From: Novipirellula aureliae
GTDB lineage: Bacteria > Planctomycetota > Planctomycetia > Pirellulales > Pirellulaceae
Assembly: GCF_007860185.1 (NCBI RefSeq)
Contig: NZ_SJPY01000007.1
Coordinates: 1 to 64,000, forward strand
Direction: 5' to 3'
DNA: 64,000 bases
Both the position numbers and the translations under genes were made by a program. Position 1 is the stretch's first letter, and each line of letters begins with the position of its first letter. The notes under the pieces are model-generated. The model was not told the origin of the DNA and did no database searches. It saw nothing but the letters and a program-made list of their open reading frames with translations. Of this stretch, positions 62,601 through 64,000 are shown piece after piece.

Positions 62601-64000
62601 CGCTTGGGGAAGAGGGGGTCCTCGTCGTTGAGTTCGTTGACAATCGACTGGTCGATCAGGACGAAGTCGAAGATGGCCTGGATCTTTGGATTTTTGAAAG
62701 AGGAGCCGAAGTCGAGAGCTTTCAGGTCGAGATCAGCCAGGACGGTGCAACTTGGATCGATCTTGGCGCATTCAAAGGACAGCCAACAGGGATTGATATC
62801 GGTCCCTTTATCGAACCCGGCGACGAATTCCGATTCGTTCGTTTGACTGACGTGCTACCCGACGAGAGTGGATCACCGTTCGGTGAAGCCGACATTGATG
62901 CGATCGGTGCGATCGGTTCGATACAAGCCAAGGGAGAATACCGCTACAAAGCCATCGCCATCGATCCGGACAATGACAAACTCCGCTATTCACTAGTTGA
63001 CGGCCCACCAGATCTCAGCGTGGACCCGACGAGCGGGATCGTGTCGTGGCTTCCAGACAGTAACGATATTGGCGAACACGACGTTGTTGTGCAGGTTGAT
63101 GACGGACGCGGGGGAGTCGATACGCAGACGTTTACGATTCATGTATCGAGTGCCGAAGGAACGGGGGAAATCCATGGAACCAAATTCTTAGATGCAAATG
63201 GCAACGGTGTTCAGGAAGGACGCAACCTTGCCGGAAACCAGGATTTTGAGTCTGGCGACATTCGTTTTGACACGGACCTGAGAAAGGCGACGAATGAGAG
63301 CCTAGTAAGAGAAGGACGGTACCTTATTGGGAAAGACCCATTCGATCATCACAATTCCTGGCCGAGTTTTGGTGACCACACTTCTGGCGACGGGCTGATG
63401 ATGATCGTCAATGGGGCTACGAATGGGGTCCACACGGTGTGGGGGCAAAAAATCAAAGTCAACGCCAATACGAAATATAACTTTGGGGCCTGGGCCGCAA
63501 CGACATTTGAAGAGTCACCAAGTCGAATACAGTTCTTTGTCAATGGCGAGATGATCGGCGAAGATCTACCACTCTCGTCTACGCTTGCTGAGTGGCAGTA
63601 CCTTTCTGCCGAATGGTTCTCCGAGGAAGCTACGACTGTAGACCTAGCGATTAAGAACTATGGAGCAGCCGCCGGTGGAAACGACTTCGTGCTCGACGAC
63701 ATTGAGTTTTCAGTCGACGGCGAAGTAGAGCCGGGTTTGGCCAACTGGGTTGTCTATCTCGACCAGAACCAAAACGGTGTTCGCGATCTTGGCGAGCGGT
63801 TTACGGTGACCGATGTAAATGGTGATTATGCCTTTACTGGATTAGCTGCGGATACCTATTACGTTCGCGAGGAGATGCAGGCGGGGTGGGCTCAAACGTA
63901 TCCGATCGAGTCCGCCAGCGGTGAGAACCTCATCGTCAACGGTGATTTCGAACAAGGAAGCACGACGACAGTGTGGGAAACGCTTGTCATGGGTTCACAA
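56690..64000 (+). CDS. giant secreted surface protein, 3' end beyond the window
   Basis: The frame opens at ATG 56690 and stays open to the window end (2,437 codons). The N-terminus is basic and then has the signature LFQQLEPRMLLA, typical of planctomycete exported giants. A dockerin pair (DVNNDAKVTPMDALLVIN, DVNGDGKMSASDALSVIN) sits at about 56840-57010. Ig-like/cadherin-like repeats (NRPPVLAAIPAQTINE, GATIDAATGRFRWTPTEADG) follow at 57550-58680, FG-GAP/VCBS repeats (DFDNDGEPEIG, DVDGDGKTEIV) at 59430-60500, more Ig-like repeats at 61320-63150, and SdrD B-like segments (FLDANGNGVQEG, YLDQNQNGVRD) at 63170-63900. It is probably an adhesin or matrix protein. Confidence 0.85.
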   Translation, partial: MGRLSTSLYGKTATKRKREKRRLSLFQQLEPRMLLASDWTNPSRPLDVNNDAKVTPMDALLVINELNQTGDQSLEFRSNRLGAFYDVNGDGKMSASDALSVINAMTSTANGEDVYAMQFGEGETESAPAGFVSIMFGKLPGNDRQIVSLTPSTHNADFGLHEMGFFAVDDEQGHVDGMLPTDPAYPDAVFRSLDRRVVYSHLNTAKTMETPVYPGGQMVGVYVLQGMNPNGDASSHLRVRSTGDSSMRIGWEEFGSSSWPAVTVGDRGYDDAMIDITIGDPIDANAAPVITNIPNQSIAELTKLSIQTIATDIDLPDDKLTYSLDTAPSGATINSETGVFTWTPTEAQGPGSFEVVLRATDREGEFDTERFTVVVNETNQPPDLAAIATQSVNELSELIVQAIATDPDIPVNTLTYAIANGPSGATIDAATGRFRWTPTEADGPGTTNVTLRVSDGKGGADSETFTITVAEVNRPPVLAAIPAQTINEQTELVVQATATDLDVPANTLTYSLDVAPTGAKIDATTGRFTWTPTEADGPGTANVTVKVSDGSGGSDTESFVITVAEVNTAPVLAKPDDIVSGRGTEISFQATATDVDLPANTLTYTLGTDAPTGATIDPATGQFRWTPEALFVTSTVPITLTVTDSGTPALSDSKTFNVSITGCDSGLDASLNDWTVFESGGSETGKGNVVPGACAAIISEGDSFVVGLERSVVVPETPSAIQLQYEALSFDTDSSGFVRDAFEIAYVDQDGNPLVQNYIAGRDALFNVTEGVAPAHRAGIVVDGNTITIGLNGLPVGTQGKLIVRLVNNDDDTKTTVKLTSFSMVSSTLAAGAPHGVVSNAQMLRSTANTGNFVNTIQDLTPTGPVSVKAGEIFVPSDGGEAQPFTASVEWIKSTFTTRPESAQVMMTPAVIDLNGDNAPEIVFSTYPAGGVTWMQNGVLRAISGTEGTELWSVTDPELAVVGATSIAVGDIDNDQSIDIIAVHESLRLMCFNSDGSLKWMTTEPILSLTEANQQWGGPSIADLDGDGFAEVIMGAAVIAHDGMVRWNHNLDATGTGNNTFGSLSLVVDLTGDGVPEVLAGRTAYKSNGDLLWNSSISDSFNAIGNFNEDAFPEIVAVSLGNVYLLDHLGGIIWGPVAIPGGGEGGAPTVADFDNDGEPEIGVAGASRYTVFETDGQVRWQQPIEDDSSRSTGSSVFDFDGDGIAEAVYGDQTHLRIYQGTDGEVVYSLPKSSCTTFEYPVVVDVDGDGKTEIVAAANTSCGYSSENGIFVLGSENWVPTRPIWNQHSYHITNINDDGSIPTNEANSWEIYNNYRRNEQPTGTLFGKPLITASAANSRFTSGETVLISGNAVAQGKRADGTANTIDWVSVDGHPVDQFDAGGAFLSLVAIQSGRNDFEIIATDAVGQTTPVTLTLWGVEPPANGIDFDTFTDTTEAFSGVYGRTSFADDDRLLFVDLATRNDGVFEAQTPLLVGVKNISDPTISVVGYDGFLPDGTPYFDYTDRVPDGRLKPNQSSESPSISFLNPTRIQFDYDLIFLSQTNQPPAIQTLPKIEAYPGKAYTYDVNATDPDQDILTYSLRTSPSGMTIDGTTGVITWQPTEANLGTVPVSVVVSDGRGGIAVQDYVIAVQPAPPNRPPVITSTPVTMAYLGVSSETRMLYPTGHSSTGEIGVPGSVDVNYELLEVESPSLVVTANPTWVPNDSDSAWIWQQENGEPTGVTRTFRTTLDLIGFSFETIAVQGKWAVDNIGEILLNGQPTSVTLPVYTTDNFTGLHDFTITDGFVPGINTIDFVVQDYGSIAGFRVAEIDVTGIVPDGSVTTQGKPYRYQVQAVDADNDSLIYSIPEPPEGMRIDSKSGIVTWQPRADQVGKHPVTVQVDDGRGGIAEQEFIICVLPDPTNHPPAFISEPNVSVTITDESTVTDPTTHLGVEFPRGDISFADRVVSYVPGTDVGDPYNDPLRSIGTPADSWTSLGEEGVLVVEFVDNRLVDQDEVEDGLDLWIFERGAEVESFQVEISQDGATWIDLGAFKGQPTGIDIGPFIEPGDEFRFVRLTDVLPDESGSPFGEADIDAIGAIGSIQAKGEYRYKAIAIDPDNDKLRYSLVDGPPDLSVDPTSGIVSWLPDSNDIGEHDVVVQVDDGRGGVDTQTFTIHVSSAEGTGEIHGTKFLDANGNGVQEGRNLAGNQDFESGDIRFDTDLRKATNESLVREGRYLIGKDPFDHHNSWPSFGDHTSGDGLMMIVNGATNGVHTVWGQKIKVNANTKYNFGAWAATTFEESPSRIQFFVNGEMIGEDLPLSSTLAEWQYLSAEWFSEEATTVDLAIKNYGAAAGGNDFVLDDIEFSVDGEVEPGLANWVVYLDQNQNGVRDLGERFTVTDVNGDYAFTGLAADTYYVREEMQAGWAQTYPIESASGENLIVNGDFEQGSTTTVWETLVMGSQ

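Overview
The window looks like a Planctomycetota chromosome, most likely Pirellulaceae (Rhodopirellula-like). The evidence is PEP-CTERM sorting tails, giant surface proteins that begin with the planctomycete LEPRxLLA-type signature and carry dockerin repeats, a bacterial Hanks-type kinase, and many small planctomycete-style hypothetical genes. No rRNA, complete tRNA or CRISPR array was seen.

Left part (1-10 kb): a small membrane protein with a clear terminator, then a tandem array of five secreted trypsin-like serine proteases with PEP-CTERM tails (1320-6203). Four of the five are recent duplicates joined by a near-identical 3'-end/spacer/5'-end cassette. The array runs into a kinase gene cut short and followed by an ISL3-type transposase remnant. 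A secreted repeat protein on the minus strand (7902-9524) has a broken 3' copy at the left edge of the window.

Centre-left (10-19.4 kb): a compact six-gene plus-strand operon. It encodes a kinase-like membrane protein, a secreted protein, an ABC exporter with an N-terminal zinc ribbon, a secreted alpha/beta hydrolase, a dynamin-like GTPase and a glycine-zipper membrane protein. The gene set suggests envelope or membrane remodelling and does not match a system I can name.

Middle (19.4-36 kb): an accessory region rich in gene debris. It holds an HNH nuclease, a two-gene unknown operon, chimeric transposase remnants, a dual-specificity-type phosphatase, an ASCH-TPR fusion, a truncated methyltransferase, WYB regulators (one intact, two broken), HAD hydrolases (one intact, one frameshifted) and two PD-(D/E)XK-like proteins.

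Right-middle (36-52 kb): an integrative, probably conjugative, element. It has a tyrosine recombinase overlapping a tRNA 3' fragment, an excisionase-like HTH protein, DNA-processing/winged-helix genes, a VirD4/TraD-like coupling ATPase, a group II intron RNA without a reverse transcriptase, ParD/ParE, orphan antitoxins, and ArdC-like and RadC-like genes. The last two share an almost identical ~185 bp structured element about 60 bp upstream of each start codon. I regard this duplicated leader as the most promising undescribed element here, possibly a single-stranded-DNA promoter or a structured 5' RNA.

Right end (52.4-64 kb): two very large secreted surface proteins with Ca-binding, LamG, Ig-like, PKD, FG-GAP and dockerin modules. 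The second runs off the window. All family assignments were made by eye from sequence motifs.
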